Assembly (NCBI RefSeq): GCF_001017575.1
Contig: NZ_CP011372.1
Span: 744,001-808,000, forward strand
Reading direction: 5' to 3'
Source: Campylobacter lari
Lineage (GTDB): Bacteria; Campylobacterota; Campylobacteria; Campylobacterales; Campylobacteraceae
Length of the DNA: 64,000 nucleotides
The translations under genes were made by a program, and so were the position numbers. Shown here piece by piece: positions 43,966 to 53,765 of this stretch. The notes beneath the pieces were generated by a model. The model was not told the origin of the DNA, searched no databases, and saw only the letters and a list, made by a program, of their open reading frames with translations. Position 1 is the first letter of the stretch. The number at the start of each line of letters is the position of its first letter.

Positions 43966-46254
43966 TTAAGAATTTTGATTATTTGCTGCATTAATCATAT
44001 TAGCAATAACGCTTGCCTGATTGTTTAATTTAGAAATAATACTATCATATGCTGCCCATGTTGACCACATAGTATCATATTTTGTATCAATAGAGCTTTT
44101 TGTATTTTCTATGGTTTCATTCAAATTCTTTGATTCTTTTGTTAAAGAAGCTTTATACCCACCAAAAGAACCTTCTGAACTCATCATCTCTCTCATGGTG
44201 TTTTTAAGCACACCAAAAGTTCCGGTTTCTTCTTTCCAATTTGAATACATAGTTTTAGGACTTAATCCAAATTGTTTTAAAAAGTCTTCTTTGCCTTGAA
44301 TTTCCAAATCACTTCCTGAAGTTCCTTTAATTTTAAATTGAATTTTTTGGTCAGGACTTCCTTGATTGATAATTTCAAAACTGGCCTCTAAGCCTTCTAG
44401 ACCAAAGCTATTAATATGATCAACTAAATTTTGAGCCATTTCTTCATCTGTGCTTCCCGTTAGCACAAAAGGATCGCCATTTTTTGTTTTGGTTAAATCT
44501 ATGGTTTCTTCATTATAAATAATTTTAAATTCAGAGTCTTTAAAATCAATACCATTTGGGTTTTTGCTTGCAAATCCTCCAACCTTTTCTCCGCTTAAGT
44601 TTATATCTTCAAAACCATTACTTCCTACAAAAAATCTTTCGGCCATTTCTGGATCTTCACTAAATTTGGTATTAAATTTAGAAGAATCAAAAGTCATGGT
44701 TCCATTAGATATAGTAAGCCCATAATCAGCCAAAGATAAACTAACTTTAGATGATATTTTTGTCCCTTCCGAAGTCTCGCTATCTCCAACTGTAATTGTT
44801 CCATCAACTGTGATAGTTTGAAGTAAAATATTATTAATTTGAGATTTTATATTTGAGATTGCATTAACACCTACAAAATTTCCTTTTGTCCCCGCATCAG
44901 GATCATATTTTGTAGCTGCTGTAAGATTTAACATCAAATCATTATAAGCAGTTGCTAAACTTTCTAAAGATTCAGCTATAGCAGCTGTATCTTGAGTTAC
45001 ATTAAAGCTTATTTCACCTTTTTGTTTAAGCTCTAAAGTAGTATCTGGGCTTATATCTGTGATAGTGTTAGTTGGTCTAGTCATTTGAACGCCATCTACA
45101 CTAAAGATAGCATCCATGCCTTTTTGGATATGATTTTTATTATCTTTAGAAACATTATAACCTTGTGGCGTACTAGTATCTAAGTTAATTCCAAATTTTT
45201 CACTTAATAATTTTGTAGCTTTGTCATCTCTAGTATAATTTGCCTTGTCAATATTACCATCTTCATCTACAGCATAACCTCCATCAAAAATTCCAAGCTC
45301 AGCCCCATTGGTTGTTTTGAAAGTTGCTCCTGTATCTGTTAATTCTAATTTAACCTTACCATTAGTCTTTTTACTAATTTGTTCAGCTAAGCTATCATAT
45401 GTGGTATTTTCATCGATATCTATGGTATACCTATCATAAGTATCGCCGTTTTTAACTACAAAAGTTAAAGAAGTTTTTTCACCAGAGGCTAATAATTTAT
45501 CAGAGGTACTACCAGTAATTTTTCCACCGATTTGAGTTTTATCGCTATTTCCATTTTCTCTAAAACCAAACAAACCACCAGCGCTAATACTATTTTTATC
45601 AAGCTCCCATCCCATACCCTTTAAGAGATCTTCATCACCTGAAAAAGAAATATTGTTTTGCGTTCCAGTATCTTTACTTTGTACTACTAAACGATATGGG
45701 TTTTCTTTATCTCCAGTATTAACTATTTTAGCTTCTACCTTACCCCCTGTAGCAGAGTTGATTTTTTCAGCAAGTTGAGCTACTGTAGTGCTTTGATCAA
45801 TTTCTATTTTATATTCTTTTCCATCTTGTGTGATTGTAAAAGATTTAGTGCCACTTAGACCTAAATTTTGAAGTACTGATGAAGTTTTATCTCTGAAACC
45901 ATTACTTTGATATACATCTTTTTGAGCAAGTTGATCCACAATAACTTTCATATTGGTAAGATTAGATAAAGATCCTACGGTTAAACTCGCAGCAGCACTA
46001 TCCCCGCTTACACTGGGAGATACTTTCTTTTGATTAAACTGCGAAGCATCTCCTAGACTATTTACAGCCGTTTGAAATGCAAGTAGTTTAGCTTCAAGCT
46101 CTGCTAAATCTTTTTGTCTTAATCCATTAGTTTCAAGTTGCGAATTATAAAATTTTAAATTCGCATTCATCTCCGCTTCTTTAAGTTTATTAAGCGTATC
46201 ACTTGTTAAAACACCAGAACCTATCCCTAAACTACCTAAACTACCTACTGCCAT
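43966..46254 (-). CDS. fliD: Flagellar filament cap protein FliD, enlarged
   Basis: Pentameric or hexameric cap at the filament tip that inserts flagellin subunits. N-terminal coiled coil begins SLGSLGIGSGVLTSDTLNKL, and the C-terminal D0/D1 helices are present (STWAAYDSIISKLNNQASVIANMINAA). At 762 residues it is longer than the roughly 640 of C. jejuni FliD as I recall. The middle has repeated FlgIN-type modules: STTVAQLAEKINSATGGKVE, NTTYDSLAEQISKKTNGKVK, and TDEEMAQNLVDHINSFG, so domain gain explains the length. Lies between flaG (2 bases) and fliS in a FliA-type operon. Confidence 0.93.
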   Translation of the reverse strand: MAVGSLGSLGIGSGVLTSDTLNKLKEAEMNANLKFYNSQLETNGLRQKDLAELEAKLLAFQTAVNSLGDASQFNQKKVSPSVSGDSAAASLTVGSLSNLTNMKVIVDQLAQKDVYQSNGFRDKTSSVLQNLGLSGTKSFTITQDGKEYKIEIDQSTTVAQLAEKINSATGGKVEAKIVNTGDKENPYRLVVQSKDTGTQNNISFSGDEDLLKGMGWELDKNSISAGGLFGFRENGNSDKTQIGGKITGSTSDKLLASGEKTSLTFVVKNGDTYDRYTIDIDENTTYDSLAEQISKKTNGKVKLELTDTGATFKTTNGAELGIFDGGYAVDEDGNIDKANYTRDDKATKLLSEKFGINLDTSTPQGYNVSKDNKNHIQKGMDAIFSVDGVQMTRPTNTITDISPDTTLELKQKGEISFNVTQDTAAIAESLESLATAYNDLMLNLTAATKYDPDAGTKGNFVGVNAISNIKSQINNILLQTITVDGTITVGDSETSEGTKISSKVSLSLADYGLTISNGTMTFDSSKFNTKFSEDPEMAERFFVGSNGFEDINLSGEKVGGFASKNPNGIDFKDSEFKIIYNEETIDLTKTKNGDPFVLTGSTDEEMAQNLVDHINSFGLEGLEASFEIINQGSPDQKIQFKIKGTSGSDLEIQGKEDFLKQFGLSPKTMYSNWKEETGTFGVLKNTMREMMSSEGSFGGYKASLTKESKNLNETIENTKSSIDTKYDTMWSTWAAYDSIISKLNNQASVIANMINAANNQNS

Positions 46255-46256
46255 AA

Positions 46257-46604
46257 TTAGCTCTCCTTATCAAAAATAGTACCAATAACACCTTTAAAAT
46301 GTTCTATTAATTTCATTGCTTCTTCACTAGGAATTTTACGTATAAGTTTTCCCGTGTCTTTTTCAGTTACGTTTATATACATTTCATTGATTTTGTCGTT
46401 AAATGCAAAACGTACATTTGTTCCTAGTGTTTCCATTTGATTATTAAGCTTTTCTGTCACGTTTTTTAGTTTTTCATTTAAATTCTCATCTTGATCATTT
46501 AAATTAACTTGTTGTTGCTTATTCTCTTGAGGTGCTTTTTCAACGCTTTTTGTGTTAAAATGAGCTACATTTGCATCTCTTTGAATATTATTGCTAATGT
46601 CCAT
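46257..46604 (-). CDS. flaG: FlaG-family flagellar protein
   Basis: 115-residue FlaG domain protein, with a polar N-terminal half (Q, N, D, E rich) and a C-terminal domain with VRFAFNDKINEMYINV and GKLIRKIPSEEAMKLIEHFK, the core FlaG signature. FlaG limits filament length in Campylobacter. First gene of flaG-fliD-fliS; a FliA-type promoter starts 34 bases upstream. Confidence 0.92.
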   Translation of the reverse strand: MDISNNIQRDANVAHFNTKSVEKAPQENKQQQVNLNDQDENLNEKLKNVTEKLNNQMETLGTNVRFAFNDKINEMYINVTEKDTGKLIRKIPSEEAMKLIEHFKGVIGTIFDKES

Positions 46605-46637
46605 TTTAAACTCCTTTTTAAAAGACTTTAAAATACT

Positions 46638-46663
46638 CTATCGACATAATTTAAAAAAACTTA
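46638..46663 (-). promoter_or_regulatory. FliA (sigma-28) type promoter of flaG-fliD-fliS
   Basis: On the minus strand TAAG (46660-46663), 16-base spacer, CGATAG (46638-46643). Matches the -35 TAAG/A and -10 CGAT core of sigma-28 promoters, in front of a known FliA-class operon. Confidence 0.72.
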
Positions 46664-46724
46664 ATATTTAGATTAAAAATCTATATTTTCTTACAAGCAA
46701 AAAGTGTTCTCAAAAAGTTTAAAA

Positions 46725-48518
46725 TTAGAAAATTTCAAACTTTTTGAATAATTTTTCATCATTTGGAAGTAAATTTTTAGCAATAAGTCTATCTATAACT
46801 TCTTTGGAGCAATTTGTCATTAAAGGCCATTCTTTATGATAATCTTCTAATGATCCTTTATTTGTTGCATCAATCGCAACGCAATCTTTTTTGATAAATA
46901 TATCTCTTTTTGCATCGATATTATTTACCACACGCCAAACTAGCATATAAGGATTTTCTAAAATAGCATCTGTATCTAAGAAAACCAAGATTCTAAAATG
47001 CTTTTTACAAGTTTGTAATCTTTCAAAAACTTGAGTTATTTTTTCTTTTTTATCAATCAAAATCACACAAATTGGAGCAAAGGTTTGGGTGTAAAATTGC
47101 TTTAATTTTAAAATACTTTGATCTTTTTCTTTAAAAAGTGAGAGTAAAGCCTCATCACTTAGAATTTCAAGTTCAACTTTTTTCTCATCACCACACGCAT
47201 CAAGCCCCGCTTTACCACCATAACAATAAGTGTTTGAGGCATGATCGAGTTGATCACAAATTCCTTCACTAATAAGTAATTTTTCTTCATCAAAGCGATT
47301 GAGTATATAAGGTATGAGTTTGTCATAATTTTTCAAACAAGGTGCATTTTCATCAACAAAAATAGCATGTTTTACAAAACTCATTTGCCCTACTCCCCAA
47401 AAAGTATGCATAACTTGTTTTGCATGAGCTGGGTATTTTACTTCTATTTTAGCCAAGATCAAATTATGAAAAACTCCGTTTTCAGGCATGTTGTAATCTA
47501 TCAAATCTGGGGCATTTGTCTGAAGTAAAGGTAAAAAAACTCTTTCTGTGCCAAGCCCCATGTATTTATCTTCTAAAGGTGGTTTTCCCACAACAGTAGC
47601 TTGATAAATCGCATTTTTTTTAGCAAAGATTTTTTCTACTTTTAAAATAGGACAAAGCTCAACCGGAGTGTAAAAACCCGTATGATCTCCAAAAGGTCCC
47701 TCAGGTGCGAATTCATTTGGATCTACAAAGCCCTCAATCACAAAGTCACTATCATAAGGCACATAAAGATGATTGCTTTTGCATTTTGCCAAAATGGCAG
47801 GTTTTTTCTTGATAAAGCCATAAAGTAAAAGTTCAAAAATTCCTTTTGGTAAAGGTGCTTGAGCACACCAAATATATAAAGGATCTCCACCTATGGCTAT
47901 GCTTACTGGCATTTTTTGATTTGCTTTTTTATACTCATGGAAAAAATGGCTCGCATCTTTATGAATTTGCCAATGCATAAGCAATGTTTTTTCATCAACC
48001 ACTTGCAAACGATACATTCCAAGATTATTTTGTTTTCTATCTAAGCTTTGAGTGTAAACTTGCCCCATGGTAATAAAAGGCGCAGCGTCTTTTTCCCAAG
48101 TTTTTAAAATAGGTATATCATATAAAGAATTTAAACTTTTGTGGTTAAATTCTCCATCTTTTTTAATGCGTTTTGGTGGAATATTTTTTAAATCAAGTAA
48201 GGTTTTGAAAAAATTTAATTTTGCACCAAAGCTTTGTGGTATATGCATTTTAAGCAAAGAGTTAATTTCTTTAGCTACTTCCTCATAGTCTTTTTCAAAT
48301 GCTAATTTTAAAGCTTTTTCATTACAAAAAGTATTTAAAAGGACAGGATAATCGTATTTTTTACCATTTTTTACTGCATTAGTAAAAAGTAAGGCTTTTG
48401 AATCTTCTTTTTTAACTTCTATATAAGCTAAATGTGCCATTTCAAGATCAATATCAACAGGCTCATGAATGGTTTTTAATAAATTATTTTTTTCTAAAAG
48501 CTCTACGAATTTTTGCAT
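46725..48518 (-). CDS. ubiD: UbiD-family decarboxylase
   Basis: Prenylated-FMN-dependent decarboxylase of the UbiD family. Recognisable blocks: DAAPFITMGQVYT, YRLQV...LLMHWQIHKDASHF, AIGGDPLYIWCAQAPLP, FAPEGPFGDHTGFYTP (with the catalytic E/H region) and VFLPLLQTNAPDLIDYNMPENGVFHNL. 597 residues. In organisms using the futalosine menaquinone pathway this homologue is proposed to decarboxylate the naphthoate intermediate (MqnL-like); that is inference. Abuts hemC without spacer. Confidence 0.88.
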   Translation of the reverse strand: MQKFVELLEKNNLLKTIHEPVDIDLEMAHLAYIEVKKEDSKALLFTNAVKNGKKYDYPVLLNTFCNEKALKLAFEKDYEEVAKEINSLLKMHIPQSFGAKLNFFKTLLDLKNIPPKRIKKDGEFNHKSLNSLYDIPILKTWEKDAAPFITMGQVYTQSLDRKQNNLGMYRLQVVDEKTLLMHWQIHKDASHFFHEYKKANQKMPVSIAIGGDPLYIWCAQAPLPKGIFELLLYGFIKKKPAILAKCKSNHLYVPYDSDFVIEGFVDPNEFAPEGPFGDHTGFYTPVELCPILKVEKIFAKKNAIYQATVVGKPPLEDKYMGLGTERVFLPLLQTNAPDLIDYNMPENGVFHNLILAKIEVKYPAHAKQVMHTFWGVGQMSFVKHAIFVDENAPCLKNYDKLIPYILNRFDEEKLLISEGICDQLDHASNTYCYGGKAGLDACGDEKKVELEILSDEALLSLFKEKDQSILKLKQFYTQTFAPICVILIDKKEKITQVFERLQTCKKHFRILVFLDTDAILENPYMLVWRVVNNIDAKRDIFIKKDCVAIDATNKGSLEDYHKEWPLMTNCSKEVIDRLIAKNLLPNDEKLFKKFEIF

Positions 48519-49445
48519 TTATATCATACTCTCTGCTTCTTTTAAAATTTCTTTTGCGCCTTTTGCTATCATTTCTTTAGCTAAAAGTTCGCCTGCATTA
48601 GTGTAATCTTGCTTATCAATCACTCTTTTTTCTTTGAGAATTTTACTTGCATCAGGTAAGCCTACTATGGCGCGAATTTCTATTTTTTCATCAATGATTT
48701 TTGCGTTAATTCCTATAGGTACTTGACAGCCACCTTCTAGAGTTTTTATAAAATCTCTTTCTACGTGGGTTTCTATAAAGGCATTTTCATCATTTAAACA
48801 TTCAAGGTATTTTAAAATTTGTTTATCATCAATGCTTTCTATACCTAAGGCTCCTTGGGAGGCTGCGGGTATCATCTCATCAAGCTCAAAAGCCCTAATG
48901 TATTTTATTTCTTTATCCAAACCTAAGCGTTTAATACCAGCTAAAGCTAAAATAATAGCGTCAAATTCTTTGGCTTTAAGTTTTTCTAAGCGTGAGTTAA
49001 TATTACCTCTTAGAGAAATGATGTTTAAATCAGGTCTTAACGCTAAAAGTTGCATTCTTCTTCTAAGACTTGTTGTACCTACTTTTGCACCTTTTGGGAG
49101 AGCATTTAAACTCTCATAATAATCACTTAAAAAAGCATCATTTACAACTTCTCTTTTTGAAATAGCAGCTAAAACCAAACCTTTTGGAAAAAAACTAGGA
49201 ACATCTTTTAAGCTATGCACGGCTAAATGCGAATCACCTCTTAACATACTTTCTTCAAGTTCTTTTGTAAAAAGTCCTTTTCCACCTATTTTAGCCAAAG
49301 GTGAATCAAGTAAAACATCACCTTTTGTTTTAAAACCCTCTAAAGAAATTTCTAATTCAGAATGTGTTTGCGATAATTTATTTTTTATATGCTCACTTTG
49401 CCATAACGCAAGTTGGCTTTTTCTTGTTGCGATAATTAATTGCAT
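48519..49445 (-). CDS. hemC: Hydroxymethylbilane synthase (porphobilinogen deaminase)
   Basis: Polymerises four porphobilinogens in haem synthesis. The dipyrromethane cofactor attaches to C240 in GGCQVPIG. ATRKSQLALWQ at the N terminus, HSLKDVP and SLRRRMQLLALRPDL are standard. 308 residues, normal. Overlaps the FxsA-family gene by 10 bases; hemA lies two genes upstream in the same run. Confidence 0.95.
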   Translation of the reverse strand: MQLIIATRKSQLALWQSEHIKNKLSQTHSELEISLEGFKTKGDVLLDSPLAKIGGKGLFTKELEESMLRGDSHLAVHSLKDVPSFFPKGLVLAAISKREVVNDAFLSDYYESLNALPKGAKVGTTSLRRRMQLLALRPDLNIISLRGNINSRLEKLKAKEFDAIILALAGIKRLGLDKEIKYIRAFELDEMIPAASQGALGIESIDDKQILKYLECLNDENAFIETHVERDFIKTLEGGCQVPIGINAKIIDEKIEIRAIVGLPDASKILKEKRVIDKQDYTNAGELLAKEMIAKGAKEILKEAESMI

Positions 49446-49834
49446 TTTTTATGCTCCTGTATGATTTCTACATCTATGATTTCTTCTTCATTGTTTGTAT
49501 GATGATGATATTTTCTTTTTTGTTTTGTAAAAAGTTTTAGTGCCATCATAAAAAATAAAAGCAAAATTCCTAAAAATGTACTTAAAATTCCTGGTATTAA
49601 AAGTAAAATTCCTACTATAGTTAAGGAAAATAATTTAATCATACCAAATAAATTCGTGTTAGTATTTTGCATAGTAATGAGATTTGTCCAAGTCTTTGCT
49701 AAAAACATTGCTCCTAAAAACATACTTGCAAAAACTATCATAAAAAAATTTAAAAAACCAAAAAAAGCTATAAATAAAATACTAGCAATCAATTCTAAAA
49801 TCAAAAATGCACTTATATTTACTCTTGCTATCAT
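49436..49834 (-). CDS. FxsA-family membrane protein
   Basis: 132 residues with three hydrophobic segments (about 9-27, 29-46, 65-95) and a charged tail with a histidine pair (YHHHTNNEEE) and IIDVEII. The FxsA-type fold is recognised from the length, the GILLLIPGILSTFLGILLL core and the position between hem genes. Its role is unknown beyond a link to phage exclusion in E. coli. Overlaps proS and hemC slightly. Confidence 0.75.
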   Translation of the reverse strand: MIARVNISAFLILELIASILFIAFFGFLNFFMIVFASMFLGAMFLAKTWTNLITMQNTNTNLFGMIKLFSLTIVGILLLIPGILSTFLGILLLFFMMALKLFTKQKRKYHHHTNNEEEIIDVEIIQEHKKCN

Positions 49835-51528
49835 AGAATTTTCTCTAAGTGTGAAATTACTTCTTGGGTTTTTAAAACTTGTTTTTCTAAGGTATTTCTA
49901 TGGATTAACTCTACTTCATTATTTTCTAAGCCTTTGCCTATAACTAAAGCATAAGGAAAGCCCATTAATTCAAAATCGTTAATCTTTACACCAAAACGCT
50001 CATTTCTATCATCAAATAAAATTTCTTTATCTCTAAAATGAGTGTAAATTTGCTCAGCAAATTCCATAGCTTTTGTATCTTTTATATTAGAAACGATGAT
50101 ATCTAAAACAAAAGGAGCTAAAGTTTTATTCCAAATACAGCCTTTTTCATCATGGCTTGCTTCTATGGCAACCGCAACCAAACGACTAACACCCATACCA
50201 TAACAACCCATAGTGAAAAATTGAGCTTTACCATTTTCATCTAAATAGCTTGCATTCATTGCTTTTGAGTATTTATTTCCAAGTTTAAAAATATGTCCTA
50301 CTTCAATACCCTTGCTTTGCTTAAGCTTGTGCTGGCATTTTGGACAAAGATCATGCTCTTTAACCGCCGCAAGATCTTTAAAGCGTTCTTTGTTTAAATT
50401 TACAACATTGATTCCGACTAAATGATAATCTTTTTTATTTGCTCCAATAATCATATTTGTTTCATTTTCAAGCTCATGATCAATATAAAAATCAACTCCA
50501 TTTAATCCTACAAAGCCGATAAATCCTGGCACTAAACCTGCTTTTTCTAATTCTTCTTCACTTGCATCAACTAATTCTAGTGCATTTGCTGCATTTAGTG
50601 CTTTAACTTCTTGTAATTCATCATCACCGCGTATAAAAAATACTACAATTTTTTCTTCATTTTCATAAATAGCTTTTTTAGCAATAGCTTTAATAGTATA
50701 GTAAGGATTAATTTTAAAAAATTCTGCTAATTCTTCTATAGTTTTTACATTTGGAGTGTGAAATTGTGTAGCAAAGTCAGCTTCTGGTCTTTCATCTTCG
50801 CAACTTTTTTTAGCTCTTTTTGCTGCTTCAATATTTGCAGCATAATCACAATGCTCACATAATAATATATCATCCTCGCCATTTTTAGCCAAAACCATAA
50901 ATTCTTTTGAACCGCTTCCACCAATAGCCCCGCTATCAGCTTCAACAGCTCTAAATTCAAGTCCTAATCTTGTAAGAATTTTACTATAAGTTTCATGCAT
51001 AAGATTAAATTCTTTGTCTAAATCAGCTTCATTAGCATGAAAACTATAACCATCTTTCATTAAAAATTCTCTACATCTTAAAAGTCCAAATCTAGGTCTA
51101 GCTTCATCTCTAAATTTAAGTCCTATTTGATATAAATGTAAAGGAAGTTGTTTGTAAGAATTTATTTTATTTCTTACTAAAGCCACCATAGCTTCTTCAT
51201 GAGTTGGCCCTAAGACAAAATCATTTTCTTTTCTATCTTTAAAGCGTAAAAGCTCTTTGCCAAAAACGTTAAATCTCCCACTTTCTTTCCAAAGTTCAGC
51301 TGGAGTATTAAAACTTAAATTTACTTCTAAAGCTCCCGCTTTATCCATTTCTTCTTTGATGATATTTTTAATCTTATCTAAAACTCTTTTTCCTAAAGGC
51401 AAAAAATTATACAAACCACTTCCAATTTGTTCTACAAAGGCACCTTTAACTAAAAATATATGACTTGGTAAAGTAGCGTCTTTTGGATTTTCTTTTGTAC
51501 TTATGGCATAAAATTTACTAAATTTCAT
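49831..51528 (-). CDS. proS: Prolyl-tRNA synthetase
   Basis: Class II synthetase for tRNA-Pro, bacterial type with an editing insertion. I start at ATG 51528 (MKFSKFYAIS...), preceded by a GGAG ribosome binding site; the upstream ATG at 51552 adds eight residues unlike the family. FVEQIGSGLYNFLPLGKRVL, the motif-2 RFGLLRCREFLMKDGYSFH and motif 3 (TMGCYGMGVSRL) are standard. About 565 residues. Overlaps hemA by 11 bases. Confidence 0.95.
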   Translation of the reverse strand: MKFSKFYAISTKENPKDATLPSHIFLVKGAFVEQIGSGLYNFLPLGKRVLDKIKNIIKEEMDKAGALEVNLSFNTPAELWKESGRFNVFGKELLRFKDRKENDFVLGPTHEEAMVALVRNKINSYKQLPLHLYQIGLKFRDEARPRFGLLRCREFLMKDGYSFHANEADLDKEFNLMHETYSKILTRLGLEFRAVEADSGAIGGSGSKEFMVLAKNGEDDILLCEHCDYAANIEAAKRAKKSCEDERPEADFATQFHTPNVKTIEELAEFFKINPYYTIKAIAKKAIYENEEKIVVFFIRGDDELQEVKALNAANALELVDASEEELEKAGLVPGFIGFVGLNGVDFYIDHELENETNMIIGANKKDYHLVGINVVNLNKERFKDLAAVKEHDLCPKCQHKLKQSKGIEVGHIFKLGNKYSKAMNASYLDENGKAQFFTMGCYGMGVSRLVAVAIEASHDEKGCIWNKTLAPFVLDIIVSNIKDTKAMEFAEQIYTHFRDKEILFDDRNERFGVKINDFELMGFPYALVIGKGLENNEVELIHRNTLEKQVLKTQEVISHLEKIL

Positions 51529-52825
51529 GATTATTCTCCAAATTAAATTCACATTTATAAAGGTTTAAACCTTCCATATTTTCATTTTTTAAATCAAACA
51601 CATAACGCATAGCATTAACTACTGAATCATTTTGCATAGTTCCACTTAGCTTTTTTAAATTTACACTAGGATGATGTAAAAAGGCATTCATTACTTGTCT
51701 TATAAGCTTTCTTGCTTCTTCATGGTTTGAGTGTTTTAAATATCCTTTATCTATAGCCTTTTGTAATTGTTCTTTGGCAATTTTATCAGCTTGTAAACGT
51801 AGTTGTTTCACTAAAGGCAGGGTTGCTAGTTTGCTTAGATGTTGAAAAAATTCATTTGTCATAGTTCCTACTATAGAATAAGCAATTTGGGCTTGGTGTT
51901 CTCTTAGAGTTAAATTTTTTCTTACAACTTCTTCTAAATCATCAACAGCATAGACTATATTTTTTTCATTTGCTTTTACATCAATATCCCTAGGCACCGC
52001 TATATCAAAAAAATATCTTTTATAATCTTTTTCTTCTAATAAATCATTAGTTATAATAGCATGCGGAGCATTTGTGGCGCTAAAAAATATCTCATATTGA
52101 TTTAGCGCTTCTTTTAAATTTGCAATACTTTCACAACTTGCATTTTCACCCAAATCCTCACAAAGCTTTTGGGCATTTTGTATATCTCTATTTAATATCA
52201 ATACTTTGGCCTTAGCATTTAATAAATGCTTACAGGCTAGTTCGCTCATTTCCCCTGCACCTACTACAACTGCAGTTTTATTTTCTAAATTTAGGAGTTC
52301 TTTGGCTTTTGCTACTGCTACTGAAGCAACTGAAATAGGATTTTTAGAAATTTCGGTTTGATTTCTAACATTTGCCGCACATTTAAAAGCATAATGCACT
52401 GCTCTAGTTAAATGCACACCACATCTTTGCTCTTGCAGAGCAAATTTATAAGCATCTTTTAATTGTCCAGCAATTTGTGTTTCACCAATAACCAAGCTAT
52501 CAAGTGAGCTTGCCACAGAAAATAAATGATGGATAGCCCCACTATCTTCGTAAAAATCAGCCTTAGTGCTTAAATTTTCTTTATCAACTCCACAAAGCAA
52601 ACTAAGCGTTCTTAAAATATGCTCATTAATGCTTTCAATATCCCCAACAAAAAGAAAAATTTCAACCCTATTACAAGTACTAAGCACTAAGCTTTCTAAA
52701 ATTTTATTATTAGCATGAATTAGCTTTAACAACTCTCTTTTTTTATCTTCATTAGAAAAGGAAAGTTTTTCTCTAGTAGCAATATCTGTATTTTTATGTG
52801 TAAAACTGATACAATAATAATGCAT
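51518..52825 (-). CDS. hemA: Glutamyl-tRNA reductase
   Basis: First enzyme of the C5 haem pathway: reduces glutamyl-tRNA to glutamate-1-semialdehyde with NADPH. The catalytic cysteine is C51 in LSTCNRVEIF. GETQIAGQLKDAY, VVGAGEMSELACKHL (NADP loop) and DIAVPRDID are family marks; a C-terminal dimerisation helix follows. 435 residues. Overlaps ispB by one base and proS by 11. Confidence 0.95.
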   Translation of the reverse strand: MHYYCISFTHKNTDIATREKLSFSNEDKKRELLKLIHANNKILESLVLSTCNRVEIFLFVGDIESINEHILRTLSLLCGVDKENLSTKADFYEDSGAIHHLFSVASSLDSLVIGETQIAGQLKDAYKFALQEQRCGVHLTRAVHYAFKCAANVRNQTEISKNPISVASVAVAKAKELLNLENKTAVVVGAGEMSELACKHLLNAKAKVLILNRDIQNAQKLCEDLGENASCESIANLKEALNQYEIFFSATNAPHAIITNDLLEEKDYKRYFFDIAVPRDIDVKANEKNIVYAVDDLEEVVRKNLTLREHQAQIAYSIVGTMTNEFFQHLSKLATLPLVKQLRLQADKIAKEQLQKAIDKGYLKHSNHEEARKLIRQVMNAFLHHPSVNLKKLSGTMQNDSVVNAMRYVFDLKNENMEGLNLYKCEFNLENNHEI

Positions 52826-53718
52826 TAAAATTCCCTTTCTATCATACTTTTAATAATATCTTCTAAATCTTTTATATTGTATTTTGCTATAGCTTTTAAA
52901 GCATTATTTGCATAAGTGTTTAGTTCTTGACCAACTTGATTAAAAATTTCATATCCTTGCATTTTATTTTTAATCCAAGCAAGCTCATCCACACTTAAAT
53001 CTTTCTTGTAATAAGACTTAAGTATTTCTTGATCTTGTGGATTTAATTTTTCATACAAATACATATAAGCAAGAGTGGTTTTACCTTCTTTAAAATCATT
53101 CATAGCAGGTTTTCCCAAGGTTTGCTCATCACCTTTAATATCTAAAATATCATCTACAATTTGAAAAGCTAAACCCAAATTTTTACCATATTCTGCGAAA
53201 TCATCTTCATTTAAATTAGCAAGTATAGCCCCACACCTTGCACTAGCTTCGATTAAAATGGCTGTTTTATTGTATATCATTTGCAAATAAGCGTTTTTAT
53301 CGGTATTGAAAGTTTCGCTTAAATTTACATCCATTAATTCACCAACAGAAAGCATAACAACAGCATTAGAAATGATTTTTGCTAATTTTAAATCTATTAA
53401 AGAAAGCTCATAAAAGGCTTTTGAGTATAAGATATCTCCGAGCATGATAGCGTTTTTAGCTCCAAATTGTGCATTGATAGACTTTACTCCTCTTCTTAAT
53501 TTTGCCTCATCAATCACATCATCATGCAATAAGCTTGCAGCATGAATTAACTCTATAATAGCACAGATTTTATAGCTAATATCACTTTCCCCAGCTATTT
53601 TTAAAAGTAGTTTTGAGCGTAATTTTTTACCACCTTGAAGTTTTGAACTCATGGTTAAAATAGGCTTGTAGTTTAATTCAGATAAAAATTCATGCATATA
53701 TTGATCGATCTTTTGCAC
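52825..53718 (-). CDS. Polyprenyl diphosphate synthase
   Basis: Trans-type prenyltransferase that builds the quinone side chain. First aspartate motif LLHDDVIDEA, second FQIVDDILDI, GGKKLRSKLLLK and LSVGELMDVN are diagnostic. 297 residues. Campylobacter uses menaquinone-6, so a hexaprenyl product is likely, but chain length is not readable here. First gene of the hem-pro run, coupled to hemA by one base. Confidence 0.9.
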   Translation of the reverse strand: MQKIDQYMHEFLSELNYKPILTMSSKLQGGKKLRSKLLLKIAGESDISYKICAIIELIHAASLLHDDVIDEAKLRRGVKSINAQFGAKNAIMLGDILYSKAFYELSLIDLKLAKIISNAVVMLSVGELMDVNLSETFNTDKNAYLQMIYNKTAILIEASARCGAILANLNEDDFAEYGKNLGLAFQIVDDILDIKGDEQTLGKPAMNDFKEGKTTLAYMYLYEKLNPQDQEILKSYYKKDLSVDELAWIKNKMQGYEIFNQVGQELNTYANNALKAIAKYNIKDLEDIIKSMIEREF

Positions 53719-53765
53719 TATGCTTTCCTTAGTTTTCTTATAATTATATTTTATTAAATTTTACT

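Noticed and set aside
43936-46260. Plus-strand open frames opposite fliD, including 44021-44299
   Set aside because: They are shadows of a high-quality fliD frame, have no ribosome binding site and resemble no protein.
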